DNA of 64,000 nt from Oenanthe sinensis (lineage: Eukaryota > Streptophyta > Magnoliopsida > Apiales > Apiaceae), in contig CM053802.1 in assembly GCA_028671895.1 (NCBI GenBank), positions 1,656,631 through 1,720,630 on the forward strand. Reading direction: 5' to 3'. Below the pieces are notes generated by a model that ran no database searches, was not told the origin of the DNA, and was given only the letters and a program-made list of their open reading frames with translations. Below are positions 11,885 through 23,368 of the stretch, in pieces (positions within the stretch are counted from its first letter, which is position 1; every line of letters starts with the position of its first letter). A program made the position numbers and the translations under genes.

Positions 11885-13720
11885 CTAACTGGGAGATAAG
11901 ACACCTTTTGATACCAACCAAATTATATCAGGACGTTTCTCTGGTACGCCACAAACCTGTAGAATGTGAAGTTTCAACTTAATCAACCGTGGACAAACAC
12001 AATTGCTTAGATAACAAAACAGCGGACAGGTGTGTGTTCGGGAATACTGTCCTGCCAACAACAGTCACATTGGTCTATACTTATAATCAATGTAAGATGG
12101 CAGGAGTAGTTCTAACTTCGAAAAACGGCAACCCGCTATACAATGATATATTTTATGGAACAATTTACTGTATATCAAAGATTACAAATGCATACCTCTT
12201 GCTGACCCCCAGCTTCCCGGCTGTATTTTTTGTCATGACTGTTTAGATAGCCATTAGTGTCCACATGATGCAGCCTAACCTTTTGATCTTGCCTCCAACT
12301 TTTCCCACTTCCCTCAATTTCTAGTCCAGAGCATATAATTTATCAGAACTAGTATAACTATCAGCAAGGCAGTCTCAAAGATTGTGAACACTAAAAAAAA
12401 CTTAATAGATGCTTACTTCCAATAATCCCCAGTGTCAGAATTTTCATCATCTCCAAAGCAACTTACCTGCACATTAGGGAGTTCATATTCAAAAGGGTGG
12501 AGCTAAACATATTATACTAAAACTGACAAGATCCTAAATAACTACAATAGGAATAGTTCACCATGTAAATGCACACCACAACTTCATAATTGCTATAAAC
12601 ATATATACTATGGCGGCCAAACATTTCACTTTTAAACTGATGATAGAAGACAACTATATATGTTAGAATATCAATTGTATGTATCACTCTATTCTAGTTT
12701 TTAATTACTTAAGTTCTGAGGAAGACTTATGAGGAATCTCCTACAAAACAATAGTAAAGATCTAGGTGCAGCCATTTTTGTGGTAAGAGAAAAATCCTAC
12801 TAATCGTTAGAATGATCTGTTTTATCATTTCTTTGAAAATTTAAACCGAGTATAGGAATGTCCCAATTAGGCTGAGAAGCTCCGAAATTGGCATAAATTT
12901 GGCCTGAGGATAGCATCTAAGTGACAATAATAAACAGAAACGAGGTTCTAATAAAGCTTACAGTGATGCAAGTGAAATACTCGCACATATCTAGATGATT
13001 ATTACCATGCTCAACTAAATAATATTGATCAATTCAATTTTGCAGAGAACCAGCTAAATGAGCACAAAACAGAAAGTGTTAGCCAGATTATCCATAAAGT
13101 CTTCAATGAAATGTTAGCAATAGGTAAAAAAGGAAGTGAACATAATCCATAAAGATTACTGACAAATAAACTAGCAGTCACTTGTGTGAAACCATACATA
13201 TGAAGTAAAATCCATGCAACAAAAATACTAGTATCTTAGACGCTCACCCCCTGTCAGAATAGCGAATAGCAACTCATAGAACTATAGAAGTCCAGTTCAT
13301 TTACTTCCATATTTCCTGATATTGAGGATGCATGTAAATGGCTATGGAGCCATCTTCGGGTCCTCATATGCTGCAGTATGATAACTGTTCCACTTTTGAT
13401 TGTGTCGCCTTGTTTTGCATTCGAGTCCAGAATAGGATTAACAACAATCTAGGGGAAGAAAAATCACAGATGAAAAGGATGTACTGAAACCTGATTTCAA
13501 ATGAAGCTTTGAACAATAACAAGACACGTGACCCTAAAACTTAAACGCATGGAATGAATAAGAAAACAAACCCAGTAGCTGTTAAAATCATCGACATTTG
13601 GGAAACCAGTAACTGACTGGTGTCCACTACCAGAACCATATGGGACATCATGTAAATGTAGCCGCAATTTTGTCTTCTCGTGCATCAGCTTCATCACAGA
13701 CCCATAAGGCCATAAGTAAT
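11885..13720 (-). pseudogene. SDF2: SDF2-like MIR-domain gene, probably disrupted
   Basis: Recognisable exons are 13572-13720, 13305-13448, 12417-12466, 12196-12325 and 11885-11956. Translated pieces (MKLMHEKTKLRLHLHDVPYG, AKQGDTIKSGTVI, QHMRTRRWLHSHLHA, VSCFGDDENSDTGDYW, VRLHHVDTNGYLNSHDKKYS, VCGVPEKRPD) match plant stromal cell-derived factor 2, an ER-luminal protein of three MIR motifs involved in glycoprotein quality control. Three defects are visible. The first listed exon has an 8-bp near-duplication (ACTTATGG then CCTTATGGG), which shifts frame. The acceptor before 12325 reads GG instead of AG. The C-terminus ends early at VLSPS. The signal-peptide exon is not convincingly found. Exon order and phases are otherwise intact, so loss appears recent or the insertion is a sequence error. 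Confidence 0.85.
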
Positions 13721-14084
13721 CTACTAACAACAATTAAATGGATAAAATCATGTCATTGCATTTTTTTTGGCAATTCACATATTTTTCAATGCTATAGAAT
13801 TTACGACACCGGGTGGGAAGTAATAATCGAACTCTATACCTCAGCTAGGACTAGGAGCATCTCGACACCGCTGGGCAACTCCTGTTATTACTTTACATAA
13901 TTTTTGTATCTTTAACATAGTGTAATAAAAAAATAGCATGTCGGATCAACGAAGAGTTCAACACTTGTCTATATCTAAAACCACCTACATTCGAATCCTT
14001 GACAGAGTAACAGATTAAGCACCCACTTGAAGTCTAATGGCTGTTATTTGACCTTAAAAAACCCTCTCATCTTAGAAAACTTAG

Positions 14085-14315
14085 GCCTAGTTTGTTTCAC
14101 CAATTTTGTTGTACCTTAGGGGACTTGAACTTGGCTTAAACAATATTACAGTACATAGTTCTTCCTGGGCAACTAAAACGTTTGTGTTTGGTTTATTACT
14201 ACGTAACTAGAAGTTGCATATTTAATTATATATAGACTACATAATTCGTGTATTGTTCATGGGTAGGCTAGCTGGTTAATTGTCCATTGTAGTTGGCTAT
14301 AAATGAAACAAATAC
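14085..14315. mobile_element. Possible small MITE
   Basis: The words CCTAGTTTGTTTCAC at the left and AAATGAAACAAATA at the right are roughly inverted, enclosing about 230 bp with no ORF. Ends and target duplication are not certain. Confidence 0.3.
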
Positions 14316-14319
14316 GAAA

Positions 14320-16480
14320 TCATGGATTGCACAAACAAATGAAGCATAGAAACATCCTACTAGGCTACAAGCCTACAACACAAAAAAAATAAACATTCAG
14401 TGCATATACAACACACTTATAAAAAAAAGGTGTGAAGAGGCTGCTGCTGCTACAGAAGACTTGAAAGTATAATTAGAATCGAGAAAAAGAAAAATGAATA
14501 CAGCCCGTGTTTAACAAACATGCCATAACATAAGTAGTATTACCTGGATACGTTATTATATTAAACGTATAATCAAGACACGTTACTGCAACTGGTGTAT
14601 CAGCCTATATAATTAGGGTTCTCCTTTTTAACGTATACGCCTTTCTGAATAACGTATCATATTGACACCTTTATTTGGCACTGTGTCAGCCGCTAGTGCG
14701 CCTATGAAAATCACGTATTGTCCAAACACGCTGCTGTGCAAGGAGTGTCTTCCGTTGATACAGTATTGGCCTATTGGGTGTTATGTATCTTTCCAAAAAA
14801 ATCATGTGCAAAACAATACATGTTTGAGGATCAAGTTGATCAAACTTCGTCATTACCGGACATGTGTTGAAGAAAACTAGTATCGAAAGAAGTTAGTCAA
14901 ACGGATCTTATCAAAATAATAGACATCGAAAACAAAAAATTTCATTTGATATATACATCGATCTGCATTATCCTTAAATAGTAAAAATAATAAAAAAAAT
15001 TATGATTATATAAAATACTAACTCAAATTGATCATATAATTTCTTTTTATGGATTAATAATAAAATAATATTATAATTAAAATTATTTGAAAAGATCGGA
15101 CTATGCTTTCATGGAGATATATGGCACAGTTTTCTTAATTTTTTTGTATAGCAATCGAGGAATTGATAAAGTCAACAAATATGGAATTAAATGAATTAAA
15201 TGAAAAAAAAGGTTAACTATAACGGTGTTACGGTTACAAAGATGCAGCACCTACATGTAGATTAAAGAATTCTGATAAATCCCGTTAACGGGTATATCAG
15301 GCCATTGGATCGTAAAAAAGAGATAAATCGATCATTTTCTCTTATTTATATGAACATAATTCCTACACGTAACACATTGCATGAATTTGTGTGTTAATGA
15401 GAAATATTAGTCATTTTACCTAAAAATTAATAAATGTTCATTTTTAGATTTGAATAAAATACAAATAAAACAATTAACACAGATATATTGTTAATAAATT
15501 ATTAAGAACTAAATAAAAAGTTTTTTCAAAAAAAGAACTAAATAAAAAGTTTGAATACTCAAATAATAAATGTAAATTCCATTTAATTTTATATATATAT
15601 ATATATATTAAATTTGTATTTAAAAATATAATATATTTTTTTTACTATAACTGTATGTTATGAATGGATGTATAGATGTAAAGTGCACATTTTGTTGATT
15701 AAAATGATAAAATTATTCAAAATGTATGATATCTGACATTCATTTTTAGATAGATGTTCTATTTCATTTATAATCTCAATTTTGCCCATATTAAACTTTA
15801 TTTAATTATTTATTATATTAACAAACAAATATAATCACGTGAACTTTTGTATATAATAAATTTATTAGAACTAAATATGATACCTTTTTCCACAAGTCCA
15901 TTTTCTAAAAAATATTTTATCTTTTTCTTAACATCTTTTTGAATAATGTATTTTGTATCATTATAATTTATAAATTTTATTAATTTGCATATATTTTATA
16001 TTTTTCCTTTTATTAACATTTGTTAATCTATGAAAGGAATATAATTTATGTAAAGATCAATATTATGAATTCAATATTTTATTAAATGGTTCAATTTCTT
16101 AAATTAGTAGTATGAGTTTTTCTAAAACTCAATTAATATTTATTATAAATTTTATTAGAGTTCTAATATTATTATTATTCTTTATTTTATAAATTTTATA
16201 TTAAACTTTTATCAAAATTTTAAATAATTATATAAATCAATTTGAAATTAAAGTACTAGACTTTGGTTAGACTCTACAGTTCTGTAATTATAATTCCCTG
16301 GAACACAAGAGAAGAACAAACATAGCTAAAAAAACACACATCACATATACTTATGTGTGTGTTTGCACAACGAAAACAACACACATTTCCCAGATACAGC
16401 CACGTAGGTATGAAACTTACATCAGTTAACTTGCATCCGTTTCGCCAAATGTCAAAAAAGAAAAAAAGAATCCCCAATTC
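14320..16480. other. Intergenic DNA, no intact gene
   Basis: Mostly AT-rich sequence with an (AT)n run at about 15589-15609. A minus-strand stretch at about 14430-14540 reads LFLDSNYTF then SSVAAAASS in one frame, loosely like the low-complexity part of an SDF2 first exon, but it cannot be linked by splice signals and is not called. Confidence 0.35.
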
Positions 16481-16489
16481 CACTACTTT

Positions 16490-16830
16490 ATATTCATCTA
16501 GGGTTTTAATCTTTGAATTTCTGGAGTTTATTCACATTGGTTTGAGAAAAGATGGCACCTATAAGGAGGGCTGCAAGGCTTGAATGCGGGAACCAGGCTG
16601 TTAGGCTTCTCATCTGTTGCTTCTACTACACCCCAAGAGCTCCTCATCTTTTTAGATGTAAGATTATACCCCTTTTCACACACACACACACATGTGTTGG
16701 ATTGTTTATTAACTGAATTTTGATGATCATTCCACGATAGTAGCTACCATATGTGTGAACTCCCCTGTGGAAGATGAGGTTTGTGTCTCCCCTTCTACCT
16801 TCATATTTTTATACTAAATTATACTATGTT
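16490..16830 (+). pseudogene. psiPDS5: decayed fragment of two PDS5 exons
   Basis: The region retains the PDS5 leader words (CTAGGGTTTTAATCTTT), then sequence matching the end of PDS5 exon 1 (AGGCTGTTAGGCTTCTCATC... through a TTTTTAGAT|GTAAG donor near 16655-16660). After about 60 bp it matches the end of PDS5 exon 5 (TTTTGATGATCATTCC ... GAGGTTTGTGTCTCC; compare 25435-25512) and its intron start. All exons between are missing and the frame is broken. It is part of the duplicated block described in the findings. Confidence 0.75.
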
Positions 16831-18370
16831 TCTGTACTCAAACAATTAGTATAATAATGTAGATACTTACGATTTCCGTGGTTTGCAGTTTTTTATTTTA
16901 ATTCTTTTCTTTCTATAAAATGTTGTAAGTTAGGACACCTTTTCCAAGTAATGCTATTGTTCAAATTATGTTTTTTTTGGCAAAGTGCCAAATAGTTAAA
17001 TTTTATTGATGTTATATATATGTATCCCCCCACAGGCCTCAACATGGGTAATTTGAATTGTTACACAAAGTGATTGCCAGGGAATGCAAGCAAAAATCAA
17101 GAAAGATATTTTTATTAAACTTATTATTAAATGCATTATAGTATTTATAAATAAACGTAAGAAGGTTTTACCTGGCAGAAAATACTGCAGGGAATTTAGG
17201 AAGCCAAACAACTGTCAAGAAAATAGGATATATTTAATTATTTACGAATATTTTTGGTCTAGGCTATATTAAATTGTCGTACTTCCCAAACTAGTTTAAG
17301 TTTATTTTCCTTATAGGTATTATAGGTATTGTGATCCCCTGCATTAAAATAGGATATAGAGATGTGACTTTTGGAATCTTGAAATTTCATCTCTTTTGTA
17401 GTTCAGATTTATTTTATTTTCTTCCTGGTTTGAGGAATCCTTTGGGTAAGGGAATTGAATGCTTGGAGCAGATTTAGGAAAAGCAACCATGACGATTTTA
17501 AATCTCCTCTATGTTCTACACAAGAACCGGGTTCATATTTTTTCTCTATCGACTAATTCATTACACCAAAATGATTCACCATTCATAATATTGCCCACTT
17601 TGTTTCCTTCTTTTTAACCTTATTTCACTCTCAAATTTTGTCCCATGAATAAAAATTTAGATTATGCAAATTATTGGTTGCTTCTGTTCTGAAAACATAT
17701 ATAACTATTTGAAAAGCCTACTTTGCTAATATAAAAGAGACGATTTTGGAAATTCATCTACCGACTGATGCCCGTCGGATTTGTGCGTGCCATATGTACA
17801 TTTGTTAGTGTGACAACATCGTCTGTTCTAGCATGCACATGTAGCGAAACAAAGACATCTACGTAGTTACTATAAATGATTGACCACAAGACAGTCGAAT
17901 ATGCCTATGTTTTACAAATGTGTTGGCCTCGTTTGGACGTCCAAACAAAGACCATGTTCCCAGGTCATCGCTATAATCATTGCACTGTAAGCGGTCATCT
18001 ATAGTATAGTGATACATGGCGGTAACGTCGTTTTGGTAAAAACTAAAAATTTAATGGTCAAAGCAAAACAGTTGAAGAGGGAATCCACTCATTACCAACC
18101 CTGGTCTGAGAGCGGTGGGTTATGACCCATGCAGACACTATGTTAACTGATTAGTCATGCAGGACGGTTGATCAAGACCTTTTGTTTGCTGGGGTCAGTT
18201 TTATGCTTTCGGAATAGATTTTTGTGCTCTTTTAGGCAGTGAAATATAGGGTATCTATACACATTCATACTAGTTTCCTCTTGATTTTCAGTTTTCATTA
18301 TATTCCCAATAAATCTACTCTGTTTTGCCCACATGGAGGCTGGATGCGCTGGTTTAGATGCATTTGTAGA
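16831..18370. other. Intergenic remnant between psiPDS5 and psiRPS12
   Basis: No gene is supported. By position this should be the degraded interval between the two duplicated blocks, and no further exon homology could be recognised by eye. Confidence 0.4.
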
Positions 18371-18379
18371 ATCAAATCT

Positions 18380-18740
18380 CTTCTTGGTCTTCTAGTTTGG
18401 CTTTTTCAGTAATGTAACTTTATCTCAATGATGTGCAGGATTATGAAGAGGAAAGTGAAGGCCTGATATCGTTTGTGCCCAGGTGAAGGCTGAGTAAAGA
18501 TGCATCGGAGCTTCAGTTAGGCTCCAAGTTTTAGTGCCCTTGATTATGAAAATTATGGTTGTAAGGGCCAAAAGCTTCATAACCGAAAAGACCTTTTGAA
18601 TGATGTGTATGTTATGTTGGTAATAACTCCTGTTTAAGAACTTAGATCATGTGGTTTTAATGTTTTCTGGCTAATGGTGTTTGATAGTGACATATGAAAA
18701 AATGTAACCAAGGTGATACTTTCTATATCGTACTTGATCA
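18380..18740 (+). pseudogene. psiRPS12: last exon and 3' flank
   Basis: Sequence from TCTTGGTCTTCTAGTTTGGC through GATGTGCAGGATTATGAAGAGGAAAGTGAAGG to GTGAAGGCTGAGTAA parallels the RPS12 intron/exon 4 junction (10915-11032). Homology continues into the 3' flank (GGCTCCAAGTTTTAGTGCCCT and AAGGGCCAAAAGCTT). The exon has a one-base deletion (GGCCTGATATCG against GGTCTTGATGTTG), and earlier exons are absent. It is a segmental rather than processed copy, because intron sequence is retained and no poly(A) tail is present. Confidence 0.85.
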
Positions 18741-18997
18741 GGAATGAAAATCTTGGAGTCCTAGAAATATCATGTTCAACTTAAAATGTTAAATACGTTT
18801 GTGGCAAAATGTACTTATGGTCCAATTTTTGAGAATTTCTGGTGTGCATATTTAAGCATATCCATTGAGTAAAAAAGTTTGTTTCCCATTTGTATGAATG
18901 GATTATATAGACATGTGAAATTCTTGGGTTCACTTTAAAAAATTCATATTGTGCTCTAGGCTTGCCATTCACACTTCTTCAAATTACTTGCTTTATT

Positions 18998-19070
18998 AAC
19001 TGGGAGACGGACAGCCTGATGCCAAAAATTTATTCAGGAGTTCAGGACGTTTCTCGGTTATGCCCCACAC
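18998..19070 (-). pseudogene. psiSDF2: last exon only
   Basis: On the minus strand, CTACAG followed by GTGTGGGGCATAACCGAGAA and ACGTCCTGA, ending CTCCCAGTTAATAA, parallels the SDF2 last exon at 11885-11956. The frame is broken. Its position downstream of psiRPS12, in the same relative orientation and distance as the RPS12-SDF2 pair, shows it belongs to the same duplicated block. Confidence 0.75.
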
Positions 19071-19648
19071 CTGTAGAGCATTTGCTGGTACGCTAAGACA
19101 ATATGGAAAATGACCATTTTTACCCTGTTAACTCTTTGCTGACCCAAGCAGTCCGGCTTTTTCCAAATGAAGAAGCTTGACATCTTGATCTATGTCTAAT
19201 ATCTTGTTTGTTAATGACATAATCTAATGTCTTAATTGTTTCGGTGTAACCCAAATATGTAATTTAAGGTCTAATTTCAAGATATTTAAAATTATATAAA
19301 AACATAGAGACTTAGTTACGTTACTAATCCATGATTCTTTCAAGTTACATTTATATTATAAATTAATTTAATTGATCAAAAATAAATATGCAACTATTAG
19401 TTGCATATTGATAAATCATGTTAGAACAATAACTACCATGTTAAGTTATCAGTTTTTCTAAAATGTGTTAGTAAGAGGGCTTACGAGTTCATATATTATT
19501 CTAACAAACCGAACATTTATAGTTTATCTTCCTTAAAATTGTAAGTTGTAATTTAATTCAACTCGAAAATTCTTATGTAAATATGAAAATAGTAAAATAA
19601 AACTAGGCCTAAATATTAAAGCTAAACATTTCTCTTTTACAGTAAAAT

Positions 19649-21319
19649 AGGGTTGTGTTGGTGGAGCTATAGAATTTGGAAGTCTGTTCTGGGTTCTTTT
19701 GCAATTTCTCAGTATTTCTATATTTCTTTTCCAAGTTTTAATCAGTTAATGCTTTTTAGGGGTGGTTTTCTGTTGCTCTTAGTAATTTTAATTAGGAAAA
19801 AGGCGCTGCGTGCTTGGGGGGTGGGGGGGGTGTAAGAGTAAGGTATGCGACGGGGGTTGTTTTGCTTGGGATCCAGGAGTAACAGTGGGATGCAGAGTTT
19901 TTTTCTCTTTATCAGTTTCCTGGCAACTTAGGTCTGCTGCAGGAGTTTGTTTTATTTTGGAAGTTGCAGAAGATGGGTATGGAGGCTGGTTTGTGTTCCT
20001 GGGTTGTTGCAGCTTTGGTGGGTCAGGGGTGCAGAGTACTTTCTCCAGGGGTGTGAAGAAGGGGAGATGCACAAGAGTGACTTGGAAACGCTGGAAAATT
20101 TTAATGTTCTCCAGGTCTGGAATGTCATGGATGGTTTCCAGATTTGTTGGGGGCAGGCTATTGAGAATGATGCATCTTGGCTGTAGGATTTGCTGGGGTA
20201 AAGGTTGCATTAAGATTCAGCATTGCAGATGTTTTATAGGCTGGTACTGCAGGGAGAGTGAGGGGGTTTATGCAGTCTTGAGGTTTGTTCTCAGTATTTT
20301 GCAGGGGTTAAATCCAGGTTTCATCAGTTTCAGGTGGGGCTTGTACCAGACCTGCATTTTGTGTGTGACTGAGGACATAATCTGCAATGAGGAATCTGCA
20401 ATGATGTAGAGGTTTAAATTTTAGTTCCAGAAATGAAGAGGAGGTGTTGTATCAGGTTCTGGATGTAATCCAGAATTGCAGAACTCATGAGCTCAGGTGT
20501 GGCTGCAGATGGGGTGACTGTAGAGAAGGTATGTTGCATTTGCTTCATTGGGGTGTACAGAATGGTTCTTTCTATTATGAAGTAGGTCTAGATGGTCTCT
20601 GTCATGGTGGTGGTGGTTTTGAGATTAGGAGAAGTGGCTCCCAGATCTGGTTATGCTCCAGGAGTGCAGAAATAGAGTTTGTAGGTGCTTTAGATGGTTG
20701 TGATTCAGGTGGAATTGTCTTTCTTGGACCTGTGCAGGTGGATCTCTCAAGTCTGGAACCTTGGTGGAAACCGTGGAATGGTGCTGATGTCTCTGATGCT
20801 ACAGATTTGCTCCATTTGTTGCTGTATTCAACTGGGTGCAGATGCAAGTTGGTAATGGGCAGGTCATTACAACCAAGATGGTGTAGGTAACAATTGGTAG
20901 CAGGTCTGGTGATGGTGGAGGCCAATATGTTCTGGGTATGCAGAAATATAGAGGTTGCACCAGGTTTTGATCAAGAACAAATTGTAGGGCTGCTTAGGGA
21001 GGGCTCTGCAAATTGTATATGTGGTCTAATCATTTGCAGGATGCTGATTAGCTGGTTTTGGTGGTTAATTTGCTGGTATGTATTGAGGTTGCAGCGGTGT
21101 GTTTCGGCTTGATGCCGCCGGTGTCTAGCTGTTTTTGGTTGGAGGGACGTTTTTTAGGCAATTTTTTTTTGTCATCTTTTAGTAAGAGTATTGTGTGTTT
21201 AGAGATAGTTATGGGTTTGGTTTTTTGATTTTTTTTTTTGGGTGGAGTACTCTCAAATCTCTTTTGTATATATTTTTATTTAATATATCGTGATGATGTG
21301 CCGCCCTCATTTAAAAAAA
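19649..21319 (+). mobile_element. Poly(A)-tailed retroposon-like island
   Basis: A GC- and TG-richer block stands out from the AT-rich surroundings and ends in a short poly(A) run (about 21313-21320). Near-identical direct repeats, ACAGTAAAAT (19639-19648) and ACAGTCAAAT (21320-21329), flank it like a target-site duplication. The 3' part (GGGTGGAGTACTCTC, CTCTTTTGTATATA, GATGATGTGCCGCCCTC, A-run) has the look of a plant LINE-type 3' end. Several plus-strand ORFs (up to 199 codons at 19810-20409) show no reverse transcriptase or endonuclease motif, so this is probably non-autonomous or a 5'-truncated derivative. Confidence 0.55.
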
Positions 21320-21369
21320 ACAGTCAAATCTTGCATAAACTTTTCACTTCTGGCAAGTTCTTAATATTG

Positions 21370-21715
21370 TGGATCAACTCCAACAAACTCCTAATTTTTA
21401 CTCTAATAATAATATAATTAAATTGCCTCTTAACTATTTAAGATATAAAATTAGCTATCATCTCCATTTCTCCAACAACATCTTTATCCTACCTCTTAAA
21501 CTAAATATATAATGTATATTAGTAACAGAATAGATAAGGAGAGGAGAGAGACTCTTACAAATGAGGAGAATGAATTGGCTCTTAAATATTCGAGGAAGAG
21601 TTAGGAGATTGTTGGGTTTAATTACAAAGAATTTTCCTTAATTGCAAAGAATTTTCCTTAAATTTTGAATTAAGAGCTTGAAATGAGGAGTTAGTCGAAG
21701 ATGCTCTTATCTTTG
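21370..21715. mobile_element. MITE-like element with short inverted ends
   Basis: The left end (GATCAACTCCAACAAACTCC) and the right end, on the reverse strand (GAGCATCTTCGACTAACTCC), are imperfect inverted repeats of a type common in plant MITEs. A short internal direct repeat of CAAAGAATTTTCCTTAA occurs at about 21626-21661. No ORF is present. Confidence 0.5.
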
Positions 21716-22204
21716 TTCCTCTGTACTTATTTTTAATCTCTCCATGTTTGATTCGAGTAATATCCATCTACTTATTCATCTCGTCCATAAACTAAATGGG
21801 CTTTTATATAATTAACGTTTTATGAACATTGGGCTTGAGTTGGGCTTGTAGTCCAGACTAATTAACCGACCCATAAAGAATCAATGTTGTTACCTATACA
21901 GTCAAATACTCACAATCCAAATCGCCTTCCCAATAAGCAGCCACGTGTAGTTCTATTTTGCACCTATACACAGTCTGTGCGCACACATTATACATACTAA
22001 GCCGTGCTGCCTTGTAAAATATAATTATATGTAAAAAATATATAGAATAATATTATAATATAAATAATCATATTTATTCTTGTAATATTATTCGATACTA
22101 TAATTTTATAAATTATTTTAAATATTAGAAAAAAACATCAAATAGAATAAATTATAATCTAAGTAAAATATTTTAAAATATAAAATAAATTATATTATAT
22201 ATAC

Positions 22205-22790
22205 ATTAACTGTCAATCGTTACCACTCTAACAAATTTTGATCATAAAATAATTTAATAATTATTTTTCTGAATTATTGATTTATTTATCAATACTTATA
22301 AATTACTGTATATTTCCTTTATCTATTTTCTATTGTTGTAAACACAAATTTAAATACAATATTTATTTGATTTGATATATTAGATAAGCTATGATTTCGT
22401 TAGCCGTGATTCCTCTTACAAAATTTGATTATAAAATAATTTCATAAAAACTTTTATGAATTATTGGTTTAATTTGTATATCAATATTTATAAATTATGT
22501 ATTTTTGTTTATTTATTTTCTATTGTTGTTAACACAAATTTTACACATTTATTTATTTCTCTCTCATTATAATTTAATATATTAAATAAATTATGATTTT
22601 GTCAGCTATCACTCTTCTTACCAATTTCGCTTATAAAAGAATTTAATAAAAAAATTTATGAATCATTGGTTTGATTTGGTTATCAATACTTATAAATTAT
22701 GTAATTTACTTTTATTTATTTTCTATTATTATTAACACAAATTTAATATGTTTACTTATTTGTATCTCATTAAAATTTAAAAAATTGATA
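22205..22790. repeat. Satellite-like array, three ~185-205 bp monomers
   Basis: Three head-to-tail units start at about 22215, 22401 and 22606. Each carries in order an ACTCTTCTTAC-like start, TTATAAAATAATTTAATAA, ATCATTGGTTT, TATCAATACTTATAAATTA, TTTATTTTCTATTGTTGT, AACACAAATTT and a TTATGATTTTGTTAGC-like end. Units are diverged from one another. There is no ORF. Confidence 0.75.
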
Positions 22791-23368
22791 ACTAAGCATA
22801 AATTATTATAGATAAATTCTAATTAAAAATTAATACAATATTAAATAAATAAATAATTAGGCGGTGATTAGCGGAGAAAAAATTAAAATGCCATAAAATT
22901 AACTCATATTTTTGCAAAAAATAATTTATAAAAAAATATTTTTGAGGCTATATATTACATTTATAATTTATGTTAGTTCAATTCAGTGTTAGTCCGTTGG
23001 TATATTGCTAAAAAATACGGTAATAAAATCATATATATAAATAAAACATGACAATACATATAGAATCGAACCGGTTTACCGAAGCATGGACAAACAACAT
23101 TGTAACATTGTACAGGAAGAGGTGAGCGGCGCGAAAGTAGGAAGGCAAATAATCAGAAAACAGAAAAAATATTAAAAAGAGATCTCAAGCTGCCACGTAG
23201 GCGGTCTAGTCCCCGGCTATTTTTTTTATATATATGTATATATGTGAAGTTGCAAAATTTAGAGCTAAAACATGCTTTGCCAATTGTCAAGAAACAAACC
23301 CCAATTCAATCTTCTAGGGTTTTAATCTTTTAATTAGAGGGAAATTAAAAGGGGGTATTGAAATAAAA

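Noticed and set aside
11989..12246. 85-codon plus-strand ORF
   Set aside because: It runs antisense across SDF2 intron and exon sequence. The minus strand has the family homology.
14430..14540. Possible SDF2 signal-peptide exon on the minus strand
   Set aside because: The resemblance is limited to Ser/Ala low complexity. The frame from its ATG is broken and no donor links it to the next exon.
18380..18740. Processed RPS12 retrocopy
   Set aside because: The copy keeps intron and downstream flank sequence and has no poly(A) tract, so it is segmental.
19810..20409. 199-codon ORF as a protein-coding gene
   Set aside because: It has overlapping ORFs in several frames of a TG-rich retroposon-like island, no recognisable domain, no splice context and low-complexity Trp/Gly/Cys content.
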